Assembly: GCA_035938215.1 (NCBI GenBank)
Contig: DASZHC010000131.1
Coordinates: 1-19,710, forward strand
Reading direction: 5' to 3'
From: DASZHC01 sp035938215
GTDB lineage: Bacteria; Verrucomicrobiota; Verrucomicrobiia; Chthoniobacterales; JAFAMB01
DNA: 19,710 bases
Positions 7,916 to 16,302 of the stretch are shown one piece after another. Below the pieces are notes generated by a model. It made no database searches and had not been told where the DNA came from. It saw only the letters and a list, made by a program, of their open reading frames with translations. The translations under genes were made by a program, and so were the position numbers. Positions within the stretch are counted from its first letter, which is position 1. Each line of letters begins with the position of its first letter.

Positions 7916-9250
7916 ATGAATCCCGTTGACGACCTGATCGAATTCTTGCGGTTTGAATCTGTATCGGCTGACCGCGTTTATCAACCTCATGTCAATGAGT
8001 GCGCGAACTGGTTGGAAGCTCGTTTCCGGAAAATCGGGCTGTCGGCGCAGAAGTTTTCGACTCCGGGAAATCCCGTCGTCGTCGCGCGCAACGAGCACAG
8101 ACAAGGTCGAAGGACGCTCCTGATTTACGGACACTACGATGTGCAACCGCCTGATCCTTTGGATCTTTGGCATTCGCCCCCTTTCGAACCGGTCATCAGA
8201 GACGGAAGAGTCATCGCCAGAGGATCGACAGACAATAAAGGACAGATCCTTGCACATATTCTCGGCATAGAATCGGCCCTGGCGGAGAACCACGACTTGC
8301 CGTTGAACCTGATAGTTCTTGTGGAAGGGGAAGAGGAAATAGGTAGTCCAAATCTGGAAGGCTTTCTTCGAGAAAATAAGACCGCCTTGCAAGCGGATGT
8401 TGTTGCCGTTTCGGATACCGGCATGGTGGCTCCCGGCGTTCCAACGTTCACCTATGGTTTGCGCGGGATCCTCTGCATGGAGATTCGTTTGCGCGGACCG
8501 GCCGTCGATCTGCATTCTGGAATATTTGGGGGATCGGTTGCTAATCCGGCGACAGAACTAAGCAGAATCTTAGCGAAGCTTCATGACGACGACGGAAGAG
8601 TCGCAGTGAATGGATTCTATGACAAAGTCCGGCCGGTGGAAGAATGGGAGCGACAGCTTTGGAGCGTCCTTCCGTACACGGAGCAGAGTTGGTTGGAAGT
8701 AACGGGCTCGCCGACGCTTGCAGGCGAGAAGGGCTATTCTTTTCTCGAACGAGTCTGGGCGAGGCCGACCGCGGAAGTGAATGGGTTGGCAGGGGGATAC
8801 CAGGGTGAGGGATCGAAGACAATCATCCCAGCTAAGGCAATGGCTAAAATTTCTTTTCGCCTTGTTCCCGATCAGGACCCGTCTGAGCTAAAAACCGTGA
8901 TCACTGATTTTCTGAAGCGAGAATGCCCGAACTCGGTTAAAATGGAGATCATCTCCCAGCACGAAGGAAAACCTTATCTTGTGAGGCCCGATTCGGCATT
9001 TGGCAAAGCGGCACAGGAAGCGTTGCGTAGAACATTCGGCCGACCAATCGCTTTCATTCGCGAGGGTGGAAGCATTCCGATTACGCAGACCTTTAAGGAA
9101 ACCCTCGGAGTCGATACGCTGCTGCTAGGTTTGGCGTTGCCCGACGCAAAGGTGCACTCGCCAAACGAAAATTTCCCTATTGAAAATCTGCATGCTGGAA
9201 TTCGTCTTAACCGGGAACTTCTGAATCAGATTGCGCAACTGCAAGCATAG
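7916..9250 (+). CDS. M20-family dipeptidase (CNDP-like metallopeptidase)
   Basis: This 444-aa cytosolic zinc/manganese peptidase of clan MH probably releases amino acids from dipeptides. Visible active-site motifs: YGHYDVQP with metal ligand H73; GSTDNKG with bridging D106; VEGEEEIGS with general base E140 and metal ligand E141; SDTG with ligand D167; and a C-terminal KVHSPNE supplying the last histidine. Between these lies the lid/dimerisation domain typical of the family. The ATG at 7916 (MNPVDDLIEFLRF) fits the usual N-terminus. An upstream TTG (7820) would add 32 low-complexity residues and is unlikely. The gene stands alone between smc and serS. Substrate cannot be set from sequence; related deacylases are an alternative, but HYDVQP plus EGEEEIGS favour a dipeptidase. 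Confidence 0.92.
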   Translation: MNPVDDLIEFLRFESVSADRVYQPHVNECANWLEARFRKIGLSAQKFSTPGNPVVVARNEHRQGRRTLLIYGHYDVQPPDPLDLWHSPPFEPVIRDGRVIARGSTDNKGQILAHILGIESALAENHDLPLNLIVLVEGEEEIGSPNLEGFLRENKTALQADVVAVSDTGMVAPGVPTFTYGLRGILCMEIRLRGPAVDLHSGIFGGSVANPATELSRILAKLHDDDGRVAVNGFYDKVRPVEEWERQLWSVLPYTEQSWLEVTGSPTLAGEKGYSFLERVWARPTAEVNGLAGGYQGEGSKTIIPAKAMAKISFRLVPDQDPSELKTVITDFLKRECPNSVKMEIISQHEGKPYLVRPDSAFGKAAQEALRRTFGRPIAFIREGGSIPITQTFKETLGVDTLLLGLALPDAKVHSPNENFPIENLHAGIRLNRELLNQIAQLQA

Positions 9251-9293
9251 CCTCGGTCGTCTTAGTATCCCATCCCGGCACCGGGGAGGATCA

Positions 9294-9377
9294 GGTAGGG
9301 GCGGATCTCCGAGCCGCCCGCCAAGAACGGCTATTGTTTACTTCGTCATAGCGGCCGGCTCGGAGATCCGGCCCTCC
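9294..9377. repeat. REP-like palindromic element, copy 3
   Basis: The left arm at 9294-9314 (GGTAGGGGCGGATCTCCGAGC) and the right arm at 9358-9377 (GCTCGGAGATCCGGCCCTCC) are inverted with a few mismatches, around a 43-nt spacer. The core CGGATCTCCGAGC is identical to copy 1. It lies in the spacer between the M20 peptidase and serS. It could also act as a transcript-end hairpin, but no T-run follows. Confidence 0.72.
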
Positions 9378-9506
9378 TGCTTGGCTCCCGAAAACGATCG
9401 CCGTAGCCAAGTCACGCTCGGGTGAGGCCAACCGCTGGCCTGTAGTGCCGGCTTTTAAATATTCCTGTTTACTGTTGATCCCGATGGGATACAACGATCA
9501 AACAAT

Positions 9507-10778
9507 ATGCTCGATATTCGTCTCATTCGCGAGAATCCCGACCATTTTCGGGAGCGCCTTGCGGCGCGGGATAAGGAATTGGTTCGGCAGATCGATGCGG
9601 TATTGGAAATCGATGCTGAGCGGCGCCGCCTGGAGACGGAAACGCAAAGACTGAGCGGGGAAAGAAATCGGCTGAGCAAAGAAATTGGAGTGCTTCGCTC
9701 GAAAAAGGAGTCGAGCGCTGATCTGGAGAGCAAAGTCCGAGCAATCGGGGATGAAATCGCCAGGCTTGGAAAACAGGTTTCCACCGTCGAGGAAGCACAA
9801 AGAGAGCTGCTCTATGGAATTCCCAATGTGCCGCATCCGAGTGTTCCGACCGGGCCAGATTCGCGCGCGAATCCCGTGGTTCGGAGCTGGGGTGAACGGC
9901 CGGTATTTGGCTTCAAACCCCTTGATCACGTTGATCTGGGCACGAGACTAGGTTTGTTTGACCTGGAGCGCTCCGCGAAAATAAGCGGAAGCGGTTTTGT
10001 GTGTTTCACTAACATTGGCGCACGGCTTCAACGCGCGCTGATCCAGTTTCTGCTGGATCTACACACGCTCGACCACGGTTATGTGGAAATGGGACCGCCA
10101 TACATGGTCCGGCGGAAAAGCATGGTTGGCACAGGACAACTGCCAAAGTTTGAAGAGGAGGCATACGGGTTGGAGGATGGGGAATTATTTTTAATACCGA
10201 CAGCCGAGGTTCCCCTGACAAATTTTCATTGCGACGAGATACTGTCTGTGGACGAGCTTCCCAAGTATTTTGTTGCGCATACTCCCTGTTTCCGGCGGGA
10301 AGCTGGATCGGCGGGGAGGGAGACGCGGGGAATGATCCGGGTTCATCAATTCGACAAGGTTGAACTGGTTAAGATAACGACGCCGGAGACCTCCTACGAA
10401 GAATTGGAAGCTCTGACGGCGAACGCCGAAAAGGTGTTGCAGATTCTTGGACTGCACTATCAGGTCATTGAACTTTGTACCGGTGACCTCGGTTTCAGCA
10501 TGGCAAAAACGTACGATTTGGAGGTGTGGGCGCCTGGGCAGAGCCAGTATCTGGAAGTTTCGAGTTGTTCAAACGCTGAAGATTATCAAGCTCGCCGGAT
10601 GAATCTGAAGTACAAGGATGCGGAGGGAAAGAATCACTTCTGCCATACATTAAACGGTTCAGGTACGGCGCTGGCCCGGCTCTATGTAGCGCTAGTCGAA
10701 ACGTATCAGCGTTCCGATGGATCGATCGTGATCCCCGAGCCTTTAAGGGATTACATGCGTGCAACCGAGATAAAATAG
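9507..10778 (+). CDS. serS: Seryl-tRNA synthetase
   Basis: This 423-aa cytosolic class II synthetase charges tRNA-Ser (and tRNA-Sec where present) with serine, using ATP. The N-terminal MLDIRLIRENPDHFRERL and the following charged helical hairpin (about 30-105) form the long tRNA-binding arm. The catalytic core has motif 2 around FRREAGSAGRETRGMIRVHQF (split here as FRREAGSAG and RGMIRVHQF) at about 260-285. Motif 3 is NGSGTALARLYVALVE near 383-398. The TAEVPLTN serine-site loop is also present. The length is normal. The start ATG lacks an obvious Shine-Dalgarno, but it is the canonical family N-terminus. The gene converges on the alpha-E gene with an 84-nt gap in which I see no strong terminator. 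Confidence 0.98.
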   Translation: MLDIRLIRENPDHFRERLAARDKELVRQIDAVLEIDAERRRLETETQRLSGERNRLSKEIGVLRSKKESSADLESKVRAIGDEIARLGKQVSTVEEAQRELLYGIPNVPHPSVPTGPDSRANPVVRSWGERPVFGFKPLDHVDLGTRLGLFDLERSAKISGSGFVCFTNIGARLQRALIQFLLDLHTLDHGYVEMGPPYMVRRKSMVGTGQLPKFEEEAYGLEDGELFLIPTAEVPLTNFHCDEILSVDELPKYFVAHTPCFRREAGSAGRETRGMIRVHQFDKVELVKITTPETSYEELEALTANAEKVLQILGLHYQVIELCTGDLGFSMAKTYDLEVWAPGQSQYLEVSSCSNAEDYQARRMNLKYKDAEGKNHFCHTLNGSGTALARLYVALVETYQRSDGSIVIPEPLRDYMRATEIK

Positions 10779-10862
10779 TGTCCGGTCCCCGAAATAGCAT
10801 GTCTTTCGCCGCAGGTCAGTTGGCCGTTTTTCAAGGCCGCGAGCGACGCGAGGCCGAGAAAT

Positions 10863-11870
10863 TCAACCGATCTGTTCCTGCAGTTGGCTCGGCTTTGCCT
10901 CCTCGGTGTCTAACCATTCGCAAAATGCGGTGTAGATCGCATTGCTTGTTTCGATCAATCGCAGCTGCATCCTGTCCAGAAATTCATGGAGGCCGAACTC
11001 AAAAATTTCCGCTATTGTAATATAGGAGAGATCGGCCAGCAGCTTCCCGGAAAGCCGCTCGGCTTCAACCTTGTAGTTAAAATCGCCGCGGTCGACGCCG
11101 GTGATTTTGTGCAGCGACTCGTCAACAGAGTGTACGCAAAAAAGTACGGAGCGGGGAAATGTTGGGTTCTTTACGAGAAACTCGACCACCTTCCAGGGCG
11201 CGACTAGCCCGCGGTAGTGCTTTCTGTATGGCTCCAGGGCGCTGCATGACTTCAAAACAGCCATCCACTGGATGGTATCGACATTTCCGCCGATCTGCTC
11301 TCCTGTCGGCAGAAGGACGTGATATTTGAGATCCAGGATTCGAGAAGTGCGGTCGGCGCGTTCCAGATATTTCCCGAGTTGGATGAATTCCCAACCCTCG
11401 TCGTGAGACATGGTGGCGTCGGTAACACCCTGAAAGAGTTGGGATCCCTCGAGAATCCATTTGAAAAATTCGTAGGTGCTGCCTTGAAACATTCGCCTCG
11501 CCTCTCCGGAACGAAAAAGCAGAAACATCCGATTGATTTGTTCCCACATCTCGATCGACATTTGTTCCCGCACAGTCCGCGCGTTTTCCCGCCCCAAAGC
11601 CAGGCAGGAATACACTGAATTGGGATTTCTCCGGTCGAAAGTGATGAACTCGACAACCGAGTCCTTTGTGATCTCAGGGTAGTGCTTTTTAAAAAGCTCA
11701 TTATCTTCGAGCGTGAAGATGATTGATTCCCAATGCTGTTGATTTTTGGAATTGATCAGCTGGGCGTCAAGCATGAGCTGGAGATTAACGTCCAGCATTC
11801 TGGCGTTATTTTCCGCGCGTTCGGTATATCGACTCAACCAAAAAAGGGCGTCGGCTACTCTGCTTAGCAT
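10863..11870 (-). CDS. Alpha-E domain protein (DUF403)
   Basis: This 335-aa, largely helical protein carries the alpha-E domain over almost its whole length. The N-terminus MLSRVADALFWLSRYTERAEN is the diagnostic opening, and further in the GKYLERADRTSRILD motif is present. In known genomes it is found beside, or fused to, circularly permuted ATP-grasp proteins. These clusters are predicted (Iyer and Aravind amidoligase analyses) to make peptide-like modifications, often with a transglutaminase and a proteasome-like Ntn hydrolase. Here the ATP-grasp gene lies 80 nt upstream on the same strand, so the two are probably co-transcribed; the transglutaminase and hydrolase are not adjacent. The biochemical role is unproven. 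Confidence 0.93.
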   Translation of the reverse strand: MLSRVADALFWLSRYTERAENNARMLDVNLQLMLDAQLINSKNQQHWESIIFTLEDNELFKKHYPEITKDSVVEFITFDRRNPNSVYSCLALGRENARTVREQMSIEMWEQINRMFLLFRSGEARRMFQGSTYEFFKWILEGSQLFQGVTDATMSHDEGWEFIQLGKYLERADRTSRILDLKYHVLLPTGEQIGGNVDTIQWMAVLKSCSALEPYRKHYRGLVAPWKVVEFLVKNPTFPRSVLFCVHSVDESLHKITGVDRGDFNYKVEAERLSGKLLADLSYITIAEIFEFGLHEFLDRMQLRLIETSNAIYTAFCEWLDTEEAKPSQLQEQIG

Positions 11871-11950
11871 AATGCTTCTTCTGCTTCTCCACTATTTTGT
11901 GCGCCTGACATTCTCCTGCGACGGTTGTTCATAAGAGCGGATAGGCTACC

Positions 11951-13390
11951 TTACTCGTTGAGAACCCAGGTATCTTTACTTCCGCCACCCTGGGAAGAGT
12001 TTACAACAAGTGATCCCTTTCGAAGAGCGACACGCGTGAGACCGCCCGGGATGATAGCAATTTTTTCGCCGAACAGAATATAGGGTCGCAGGTCGATGTG
12101 ACGTCCCTCAAAATGGTCGTCGCAGAAAGAAGGAGACCGAGACAACTGAATCACGGGCTGAGCGACATAGTTGCGCGGATTTGCCTCTATAGCCTTGCGG
12201 AAAGCATCGCGTTGCTCGCGCGTTGCGTAAGGCCCCATGAGCATTCCGTAACCACCGCTTTCGTTTGCCGATTTCACGACCAGCTTATCTAGATTCTCCA
12301 GAATAAACGCTCGATCGGCATCAAAGTACGATAAGTAGGTGTCAACATTGGAAAGGATGGGTTCCTGATCCATGTAATACTTAATCATCTTCGGGACGAA
12401 ACAGTAGGTTACCTTGTCGTCCGCGACTCCGGTGCCGATCGTGTTCGCCAGGCTGACATTACCGCGTCTGTAAGCATCAACTATGCCGGGAACACCCAGC
12501 ACCGAATCTTTGCGGAATACCAGCGGATCGAGAAAGTCATCGTCGATTCTGCGATAGATCACGTCGACGCGCTTCAAGCCCTGCGTCGTTTTCATGAACA
12601 CAATACCATCTTGAACTACGAGGTCGGCACCGACCACGATTTCAATGCCCATCGTCCGCGCAAGAAATGAATGTTCGAAGTATGCAGAGTTATAGATACC
12701 GGGCGTAAGAAGGACCACGTTGGGGTCCGGATTGCCGTTGGGGGCGATGCATCGCAGGACATCAAGCAACTCCAGGCAGTAAGTGTCCACAGGGCGCACG
12801 AGATAGCGCGAAAACAGATTTGGGAAGACTCGCTTCATCGCCTGCCTGTTCTCTAGCAGGTAAGAAACGCCGGAAGGACATCGGGCGTTGTCTTCCAGGA
12901 CGAGATAATTTCCGTCGTTGTTGCGGATAAGGTCCGTTCCACAGATATGGATGTAGATGTCCTTTGGAACGTCGAAACCCATGAACTCAGGTCTGAAATG
13001 GAGGGCGCTGCGAATGATTTCTTCCGGAATCACGCCATCCTTCACGATTTTCTGTTCATGATAGATGTCGCGCAGGAAAAGGTTGAGCGCCGTGATCCGC
13101 TGACCTAAGCCGTTTTCGACGTGCTCCCATTCCTTTCGCGGGATGATTCGCGGGATAAGGTCGAAAGGAAAGATGCGTTCAGTTCCTTCTTGATCGTTAT
13201 AAACGGTGAAAGTGACGCCCTGGCTGAGAAATGCGTTGTCGGCAGCGGCCCGTTTTTTCTCGAAATCCTTGATAGACATTCCGCCGTAGCGGTCAAACAA
13301 TTTTCGGTAATGCGGACGTACATTTCCCAGAGACTCAAACATCTCGTCGAAAAATGACTCCGTCATGTACCCCTCAAAAAAGTTCCCCAT
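11951..13390 (-). CDS. Circularly permuted ATP-grasp type 2 protein (DUF404/DUF407)
   Basis: This 479-aa predicted ATP-dependent carboxylate-amine ligase has permuted ATP-grasp lobes. Characteristic stretches: TESFFDEMF near the N-terminus; GVTFTVYNDQEGTERIFPFD (58-77); the acidic ATP/Mg motif VLEDNARCPSGVSYLLENR (164-182); and VVKSANESGGYGMLMGP (371-387) with the nucleotide-binding lysine. The length is typical. I start at ATG 13390, because MGNFFEGYMTESFFDEMF aligns end to end with the usual family opening. An internal ATG at 13366 has a better Shine-Dalgarno (GAGGGG, 3 nt before) and would give 471 aa. It leads the alpha-E gene in a two-gene operon, divergent from the YugP-like gene. The substrate is unknown. 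Confidence 0.93.
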   Translation of the reverse strand: MGNFFEGYMTESFFDEMFESLGNVRPHYRKLFDRYGGMSIKDFEKKRAAADNAFLSQGVTFTVYNDQEGTERIFPFDLIPRIIPRKEWEHVENGLGQRITALNLFLRDIYHEQKIVKDGVIPEEIIRSALHFRPEFMGFDVPKDIYIHICGTDLIRNNDGNYLVLEDNARCPSGVSYLLENRQAMKRVFPNLFSRYLVRPVDTYCLELLDVLRCIAPNGNPDPNVVLLTPGIYNSAYFEHSFLARTMGIEIVVGADLVVQDGIVFMKTTQGLKRVDVIYRRIDDDFLDPLVFRKDSVLGVPGIVDAYRRGNVSLANTIGTGVADDKVTYCFVPKMIKYYMDQEPILSNVDTYLSYFDADRAFILENLDKLVVKSANESGGYGMLMGPYATREQRDAFRKAIEANPRNYVAQPVIQLSRSPSFCDDHFEGRHIDLRPYILFGEKIAIIPGGLTRVALRKGSLVVNSSQGGGSKDTWVLNE

Positions 13391-13544
13391 AAAGCGTTAA
13401 GCTAATGCGGACTTTGTTTCGGGGAAAAGAAAAAAGCGCAGGTTGGTTGGAAGTCGTTTTGCGGCGCCGTTGCCGGGTATGCGCGTTAAGAACGAAACAG
13501 CTATATCGCTTTGAAGTGGCGAAGGAGATGAGTATTTTAAGCCA

Positions 13545-13563
13545 GAGGCGCGGCCTCGCTAGG
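13545..13563 (+). repeat. Start-proximal GAGGCGCGGCCTCGCTAGG element
   Basis: This 19-nt sequence ends 5 nt before the ATG of the YugP-like gene. It matches the element before smc (7588-7606) at 18 of 19 positions. The terminal AGG is at a plausible ribosome-binding distance. CGCTAGGAACA also recurs at 3672-3682 (as GCGCTAGGAACA), there without a recognisable gene. Confidence 0.5.
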
Positions 13564-13568
13564 AACAA

Positions 13569-14258
13569 ATGACTGGATTAAGTATCTTGCTCTTTTTTGG
13601 AACGTTCGCTCTATCCCTTTGGGCTACATGGCGGGTCAAAGCCGCGTACGCGAAATACAGCCAATTTCCTGCGTCCTCAGGGATGTCGGGAGCGGAAACG
13701 GCAGCCCGCGTGATGGCCGCTTCGGGCATCCATGATGTTGAAATCGTGGAGTCGAATGACTTGCTAGGGGACCATTACGACCCGCTGAACAAACGGCTGG
13801 TGCTTTCTTCGGCAAATTTTCACGGTTCCTCTACTGCGGCTCTCGGGATTGCTGCCCACGAGAGTGGCCACGCCATTCAACATAAAATCGCTTTTGCACC
13901 GCTGAATATGCGAATGGCGGCAGTTGGACTTGCCGGCTATGCGAATATGGCGGTCGCTTTCTTGCCTATAGTGGGTTTCATGACCGGTCTTATTCGCCCG
14001 ATGCTGCTCATTATGTGCATTGCGTGGGGAATCATTATGTTGTTCAATCTGATTACTCTCCCGGTTGAGTTTGACGCTTCGAATCGCGCGAAAAGAGTGC
14101 TTGTGGATATGGGCTTTATTCGAGGAGCCGGAGAGATAGATGCGGTGAACAGGGTGCTCGATGCCGCCGCATTAACCTATGTCGCCGCGTTTCTGACATC
14201 GCTCGGTTATTTGCTGTTCTATCTGCTGCCGCTCCTCTCAGGAAGCCGAAGAGACTAA
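13569..14258 (+). CDS. Membrane zinc metallopeptidase, YugP family
   Basis: This 229-aa integral membrane protein has an N-terminal hydrophobic anchor (about 3-20). A cytoplasmic or periplasmic stretch follows, with the zinc motif HESGH at 97-101 (AAHESGHAIQHK). Two closely spaced membrane segments lie at about 115-165, then PVEFDASNRA (E167 is the likely third zinc ligand). A final hydrophobic pair ends in a basic tail. This order is the YugP (DUF2268-like neutral zinc peptidase) layout, and the length is normal. The physiological substrate of the family is unknown; membrane-protein quality control is only a guess. The start at 13569 is preceded by AGGAACAA. It is divergent from the ATP-grasp operon with a 178-nt spacer. 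Confidence 0.93.
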   Translation: MTGLSILLFFGTFALSLWATWRVKAAYAKYSQFPASSGMSGAETAARVMAASGIHDVEIVESNDLLGDHYDPLNKRLVLSSANFHGSSTAALGIAAHESGHAIQHKIAFAPLNMRMAAVGLAGYANMAVAFLPIVGFMTGLIRPMLLIMCIAWGIIMLFNLITLPVEFDASNRAKRVLVDMGFIRGAGEIDAVNRVLDAAALTYVAAFLTSLGYLLFYLLPLLSGSRRD

Positions 14259-14708
14259 GGGGTGCAAGTCGACGGCTCGGAAAATCGAAATGTACCAAGC
14301 ACAAGGTCGAGTTGCAATGACCACCAGGGGAAGATCGCCTTTGATCTTCTCTACGGTTGCCGGTGCGCTTTTATGAATTTATCGCGGTAGGAACGCGCCA
14401 CAGCTGGCCCATACGACGAGGCAGGGACTGGAGAGCAGCGCTGTTGGCGGCAGCGTTGGGTCCGCGAGTCGTTTAAGCATCGCCCAAACCGCATTCGCCG
14501 CCATCTCGCAAAGAGCAGCGGTAAATAAATCTGTTTAAAACGCCGACGGGGTTCGGTACAAGAGAGGTATGTCAAACCCCTTGAACGGTTCTCCCTCTTT
14601 AATCCTGAATCAGAATTTCAATCATTGGGTTCCAAATGCGATGGTACCAGAATGCGAGGCTGCTAGGCGGGACCTCGGAACCTCACTTTGCCAGGGAGCT
14701 AAACTTTT
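14259..14708. other. Intergenic region, no gene seen
   Basis: This 450-nt region holds a short hairpin (GAAGATC at 14330-14336, GATCTTC at 14343-14349) about 70 nt after the yugP-like stop, but no T-run follows, so I do not call a terminator. A GC-rich stretch with GCAGCGCTG/GGCGGCAGCG half-palindromes sits near 14430-14455. Frames of 66-74 codons here show no recognisable content. Confidence 0.5.
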
Positions 14709-15850
14709 ATGGTCTCTGCGATTGGACTCAACAGTGGATCCTCCTTCGATAGCATTGACGCAGTCCTGATTGATATCGAAATCGGCAGTGACGGCCTGCC
14801 GGTCAGGCCGACGTTCAAAGCGGGACGCAGCTACGATTGGCCTGCAACCGTCGCTGGCGACGTACTCCGCGCCTTTGAAAACAAACTCACGATTTTCGAA
14901 TTGTGCCGGTTGAACTACGCAGTGGGCGCGGTTTACGCAGAATGCGCTCGTAGCCTGATGCGAGAACTTGGGCTCTCTCCGGGTGATGTCGAGGTCATCG
15001 GATATGATGGGCAAACCATCTATCAGGAACCGGCCGACCATACGCGCTTATCTCAATTTCTCGGAAGTGAGGACCTAGTAAGCCGCTGGCTTGGCGGCCC
15101 TTATCCGTGTGGCCTTCAGATTGGTGAGCCCGCGATCGTTGCCACCGAATGCGACACTACGGTTTGTAACGCAGTTCCGACCCTCCGAGCATGCGTTAGG
15201 TGGATCTGGCGCACCGTTGATGCAGTATTTGGATTTTATCGCGTTCAGGGACATTGGCCCGGTGCTTACGTTAAACATCGGCGGCATAGCAAACTGTCAA
15301 TTAGCGGATCGCGATCGTGCCCGGATGATGGCTTTTGATACCGGGCCTGGCAACGTGATGCTCGACCACGCGGTTCGAGTCCTTTTCGACAAACCTTACG
15401 ACGCGGATGGCGCAATCGCCACCTCCGGTCAAGTCAACAATCGTCTCCTGGAAGTATTGCTCAACCACCCTTTCTTTCATCGACCACCACCTCGAAGCGC
15501 TTGGCGCCTCGATTTTGGGTCGAGCTTCGCGGACGAGGTTCTGGCGCCGCATCGAACAATTAGATCAGAAGATCTCCTCGCAACCCTCACCGAGTTTACA
15601 GCGGCCGCGATTGGTGGGTCGATCCAGGAGCATGTACCGCGCCTCAACGAGATTTCGCTGCGTGCGGAATGGGTTCCTCATGCGCCGCTTGGCCGAGCAT
15701 CTGCCCAAGTCCCTTCGTCTAACAACGTCGGACGAGTTCGGCATCCCGGCCCAATACAAAGAGGCGGTGAAATTCGCTGTGCTTGCCTACGCAAACGTGA
15801 ACCGCCTTGCCAATAACATTCCTGCCGCTGAGCGCAGCGTTTCACAGTGA
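14709..15850 (+). pseudogene. anmK: AnmK-like anhydro-N-acetylmuramate kinase, two frameshifts
   Basis: The product resembles an intact-length (about 380-codon) AnmK, which phosphorylates and opens 1,6-anhydro-MurNAc in cell-wall recycling, but no single frame covers it. Frame one (from ATG 14709) gives GLNSGSSFDSIDAVL, GYDGQTIYQEP and CGLQIGEPAIVA. Near 15165-15185 homology moves to the next frame, with QFRPSEHALGGSGAPL, LTLNIGGIAN and AFDTGPGNVMLDHAV. Near 15660-15680 it moves again, to LMRRLAEHLP, TTSDEFGIPAQYKEA and VNRLANNIPAA. The GGG-containing loop expected before LMRRL is lost at the second shift. The usual catalytic Asp in the R-x-D-x-A-x-GG region reads Glu. The sequence belongs to a divergent AnmK-like branch (DGQTIYQEP rather than SHGQT). 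Assembly error is possible but two shifts in a decayed neighbourhood favour a pseudogene. Confidence 0.82.
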
Positions 15851-16302
15851 TGGGGCGGGCAGTGCTACCCCCGAGACTTGCAAAGGTCGATGCGGCATTC
15901 TCTCGAAGAAGCTGGCGTTGATGTCTCCCCAGTTGGTTTCCACTCGTGCGACGCAAAGGCCAGGTTCTGAACGACGATTTGAAACGACCCCTTGTATCCA
16001 AAGCTTCCCCTGCCGGTCGGGAAAGAGTTACTGAGCGCAAGGCGAAATTTCGCTGCGGGGTTCCAGGCAGCAGCCATCGGCGTCGTCCACCGACAGCGAT
16101 CTGATTTTCTCGTCGGGATTCAAGGTCCAGACCTACACCAACGACTTCGCTGGCGCTTTCGTCGTTTCTAATTCGCCACTTTTTGGCAGCCAAATTCTTT
16201 CATGTTTCAGACAGAGAAACGTTCATGTGTCGACTTTTCGTTTCCGCCATTTTCCGCGTTCGACCTGGAGAAAAGGCATATTAAAAAAATTTACAAAAAA
16301 AG
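15851..16302. other. Spacer with a possible protein-domain remnant
   Basis: No intact gene is present. On the minus strand, 15880-16080 contains two adjacent out-of-frame pieces that together look like a CBM21-type module (listed separately). From about 16260 the sequence becomes AT-rich (A-runs at 16281-16300) just before the promoter of the first LacI copy, which may act as an UP-like element. Confidence 0.4.
15880..16080 (-). pseudogene. Possible CBM21-like starch-binding module remnant
   Basis: One minus-strand frame gives YKGSFQIVVQNLAF (FQIVVQNLAF at 15955-15984). The next frame gives VARVETNWGDINASFFER (NWGDINASFFE at 15902-15934). Joined by a single frameshift after NLAF, they resemble the CBM21 pattern 'V.V.NLAF.K.V.VR.T...W.D..A.F'. 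No surrounding catalytic domain is recognised, and both frames are soon closed by stops. The match is by eye over roughly 30 residues, so chance or a different beta-sandwich fold remains possible. Confidence 0.28.

Noticed and set aside
7829..8515. A 228-codon minus-strand frame over the start of the M20 peptidase
   Set aside because: It is opposite clear catalytic motifs of the peptidase, and its product resembles no protein.
10720..10730. GGATCGATCG resembling the LacI operator core
   Set aside because: It lies inside serS coding sequence near the 3' end, lacks the flanking TA/AG bases, and has no promoter nearby.
14330..14349. Hairpin GAAGATC...GATCTTC after the yugP-like gene as a terminator
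   Set aside because: The stem is only 7 bp and no T-run follows on either strand.
14259..14708. Search for tRNA or other RNA genes in this and the other spacers
   Set aside because: No cloverleaf with a GTTCRANNC T-arm or CCA end, and no recognisable riboswitch core, was found by eye.
15678..16193. A 171-codon minus-strand frame across the end of the AnmK remnant
   Set aside because: It is opposite AnmK homology at one end and lacks any recognisable sequence. The CBM21-like pieces lie in the other two frames.
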